Origin: an uncultured Rothia sp.
GTDB lineage: Bacteria > Actinomycetota > Actinomycetes > Actinomycetales > Micrococcaceae
NCBI RefSeq assembly: GCF_937976295.1
Contig: NZ_CALJRY010000343.1
Coordinates: 1 to 7,443 of the forward strand
Length of the DNA stretch: 7,443 nucleotides
Reading direction: 5' to 3'
Shown: piece by piece, positions 6,028-7,443 of the stretch
How positions within the stretch are numbered: the first letter of the stretch is position 1
Layout: each line of letters starts with the position of its first letter
Notes under the pieces: generated by a model
What the model saw: only the letters and a program-made list of their open reading frames with translations
Databases searched by the model: none
What the model was told of the DNA's origin: nothing
Made by a program: the position numbers and the translations under genes

Positions 6028-6519
6028 ATGCGCGTACACATCGCAACCGACCACGCCGGCCTCGAGCTGAGCCACTACCTGATTGAGTCCCTCACCGCTG
6101 CGGGCTACGAAATGATTGACCACGGCCCCGCCGACTATGACCCGCTGGACGACTACCCTTCGTTCTGCATTAACGCAGCCCTCGGTGTGAAGCGTGACCG
6201 TGAGGCTGGCCTGAACTCCCTGGGTATTGTGCTGGGCGGTAGCGGTAACGGCGAGCAGATGGCTGCGAACAAGGTTGAGGGTATCCGCGCGGCTCTGGCG
6301 TGGAACCACGACACCGCTGCGCTGGCTCGCGAGCACAACAACGCACAGGTCGTTGCTGTGGGCGGCCGCCAGCACAGCAAGGAAGAAGCGCTGGAAATCA
6401 TCAAGGTCTTCCTGGCTACCCCCTGGACCAACGAGGAGCGTCACGCACGCCGTATCGGTCAGCTGGCTGAGTACGAGCAGACCGGCGACATTGCCGGCAA
6501 GCAGATTGACGCTGCCTAA
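6028..6519 (+). CDS. rpiB: Ribose-5-phosphate isomerase B
   Basis: A 163-residue cytoplasmic enzyme of the RpiB/LacAB family, which interconverts ribose 5-phosphate and ribulose 5-phosphate in the non-oxidative pentose phosphate pathway. The N terminus, IATDHAG at 5-11, forms part of the active site. The GGSGNGE loop at 70-76 is the phosphate and anion-hole segment, with Glu76 in the place of the glutamate base of mycobacterial RpiB (the E. coli type uses a cysteine). REHNNAQ at 101-107 and the TPWTNEERHARRI tail region also match the mycobacterial type, whose length is about 160 residues. The ATG at 6028 has AGGAG at 6017-6021, six bases upstream. The gene is divergent from pepN and precedes nei by 103 bases, with a hairpin between. 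No key residue is missing. Confidence 0.95.
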   Translation: MRVHIATDHAGLELSHYLIESLTAAGYEMIDHGPADYDPLDDYPSFCINAALGVKRDREAGLNSLGIVLGGSGNGEQMAANKVEGIRAALAWNHDTAALAREHNNAQVVAVGGRQHSKEEALEIIKVFLATPWTNEERHARRIGQLAEYEQTGDIAGKQIDAA

Positions 6520-6529
6520 GCTCTAAATG

Positions 6530-6559
6530 TGAGGCGCATAGTGCAGGCTATGCGCCTCA
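6530..6559 (+). terminator. Hairpin after rpiB without a T run
   Basis: Arms 6530-6541 and 6548-6559 are perfect complements over 12 bases with a six-base loop, ten bases after the rpiB stop. Only scattered T bases follow, so it is a U-tract-less terminator or a 3'-end stabilising hairpin, possibly allowing some readthrough into nei. Its stem base TGAGGCGC is shared with the terminator at 1648-1692. Confidence 0.65.
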
Positions 6560-6577
6560 GTCGTCTCTGTACCCCCA

Positions 6578-6583
6578 TATAAT
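6578..6583 (+). promoter_or_regulatory. Consensus -10 box for nei
   Basis: TATAAT is a perfect -10 hexamer. It lies 39 bases before the nei start codon, so the start site would be near 6590, about 33 bases before GTG. The -35 position (6555-6560) falls in the rpiB hairpin and does not match consensus. This suggests nei can be transcribed apart from rpiB. Confidence 0.55.
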
Positions 6584-6622
6584 CCGCACCATTTCTAGCC
6601 GACAAGTTTTCGAGGAGAACCC

Positions 6623-7443
6623 GTGCCCGAAGGCCACTCCATCCACCGTATCGCCCGCCAAATCAGCGACGTCTTCACCGGCGAGCGCGTGCAGGTTTCT
6701 TCCCCGCAGGGCCGCTACGCTGAGGGTGCCGCCCTGCTGGACGGTCACATCATCACCGGGGCGTACGCGCACGGCAAGCACCTGTTCGTGACTTTCGATA
6801 ACGACCTGACTCTGAACGTGCACCTGGGTATTTACGGTAACTGGAGCTTCGGTGGGGACGAGACGTTCACGGGTGCTTCGAGTATCGGTGCACCCCGCAA
6901 GATTGGCGAAAAAGAATACGCGGCGGGGGAGGGGGAGCCCTACGCCGGTCCTCCCGAGCCGAAGAGTACGGTGCGTTGCCGTATTGTTTCCGAGCACGGC
7001 TGGGCGGATCTGGTGGGCCCGACTATCTGCCGCACCCTCACGCCGGAGGAGGTGCGCACCGTCCGCTCCAAGCTCGGCCCCGACCCGCTCAACCCGGACG
7101 CCGACCCGGAACAGTTCTACCGCGCGGCACGTAAGAGCTCCCGCCCGATTGGCGTGATTCTGATGGATCAGGCGGCGATCTCCGGCGTGGGCAATATTTT
7201 CCGCGCCGAATCGCTCTACCGCCAGGAAATTGACCCGCTACGCCCCGGCAAAAGCCTCAGCGACGAGGAACTGGAACGGCTCTGGGAAGACAATAAGCAC
7301 CTGCTGGTCATCGGTGTGCGTGTGGGTCGTATTATCACCACCGAACCGGAAGACCGCCCCGGCGTACCCGAAACCGAAGCCTGGCCCGACCACGCCAACT
7401 ACGTGTACATGCACCACGGCGAGCCCTGCCGCCGCTGCGGAAC
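6623..7443 (+). CDS. nei: Fpg/Nei-family DNA glycosylase (Nei1-like), 3' end outside window
   Basis: A bifunctional base-excision repair enzyme of the formamidopyrimidine/endonuclease VIII family: it removes oxidised bases and cuts the resulting abasic strand. The frame opens with GTG at 6623, preceded by GAGGAG at 6612-6617, and stays open to the edge for 273 codons. The mature N terminus PEGHSIHR supplies catalytic Pro2 and Glu3. Lys52 lies in the GKHLF segment. The helix-two-turn-helix is MDQAAISGVGNIFRAE at 181-196 with Asn191. CRRC at 269-272 is the first half of the C-terminal zinc finger, and the second half lies outside the window. The sequence closely resembles M. tuberculosis Nei1 (Rv2464c) as I recall it, but residues about 76-112 form an acidic, Gly/Pro-rich insertion of roughly 25-30 residues. 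Its place beside rpiB matches the mycobacterial order. Confidence 0.93.
   Translation, partial: MPEGHSIHRIARQISDVFTGERVQVSSPQGRYAEGAALLDGHIITGAYAHGKHLFVTFDNDLTLNVHLGIYGNWSFGGDETFTGASSIGAPRKIGEKEYAAGEGEPYAGPPEPKSTVRCRIVSEHGWADLVGPTICRTLTPEEVRTVRSKLGPDPLNPDADPEQFYRAARKSSRPIGVILMDQAAISGVGNIFRAESLYRQEIDPLRPGKSLSDEELERLWEDNKHLLVIGVRVGRIITTEPEDRPGVPETEAWPDHANYVYMHHGEPCRRCG

Noticed and set aside
5764..6444. A 226-codon open frame on the - strand over rpiB and its leader
   Set aside because: It is antisense to a clear RpiB protein and its leader, with no recognisable motif; a codon-bias shadow.

Overview
The window is ordinary chromosome from a moderately high-GC actinobacterium. Codon third positions favour G/C, the peptidase is of the actinobacterial PepN type, the isomerase is of the mycobacterial RpiB type, and the last gene closely resembles mycobacterial Nei1. 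My memory of such proteins points to the Micrococcaceae, most likely Rothia. This is an inference from protein style and was not tested by a database search.

Layout from left to right: (1) the 3' end of a conserved hypothetical gene on the + strand, closed by a strong terminator; (2) a + strand gene for a small HAD phosphatase resembling the phosphatase half of T4 polynucleotide kinase/phosphatase, with an AT-rich promoter region and a foldable leader of about 120 nt; (3) a very long terminator hairpin at the convergent junction; (4) a - strand gene for an exported SGNH/GDSL hydrolase with LGFP-like repeats, apparently transcribed without a leader, whose 3' end carries a 19-bp tandem duplication that moves the stop codon; (5) - strand pepN, an M1 zinc aminopeptidase, followed by one or two terminator hairpins; (6) a divergent 379-bp intergenic region with the rpiB leader; (7) + strand rpiB; (8) a hairpin and a consensus -10 box, then nei, which runs off the right edge.

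The block pepN / rpiB / nei, with pepN divergent, matches my recollection of the M. tuberculosis order Rv2467 (pepN), Rv2466c, Rv2465c (rpiB), Rv2464c (nei1). The Rv2466c homologue is absent here and noncoding DNA takes its place. The genes serve peptide catabolism (PepN), the pentose phosphate pathway (RpiB), oxidative DNA base repair (Nei) and the cell envelope (SGNH hydrolase). They look like a conserved neighbourhood rather than one pathway.

I see no mobile element, CRISPR array, tRNA or rRNA. I also see no convincing undescribed multi-gene system. The most interesting points are the stop-shifting duplication, the LGFP plus SGNH architecture, the PNKP-like HAD gene with its structured leader, the insertion in Nei, and the missing Rv2466c.
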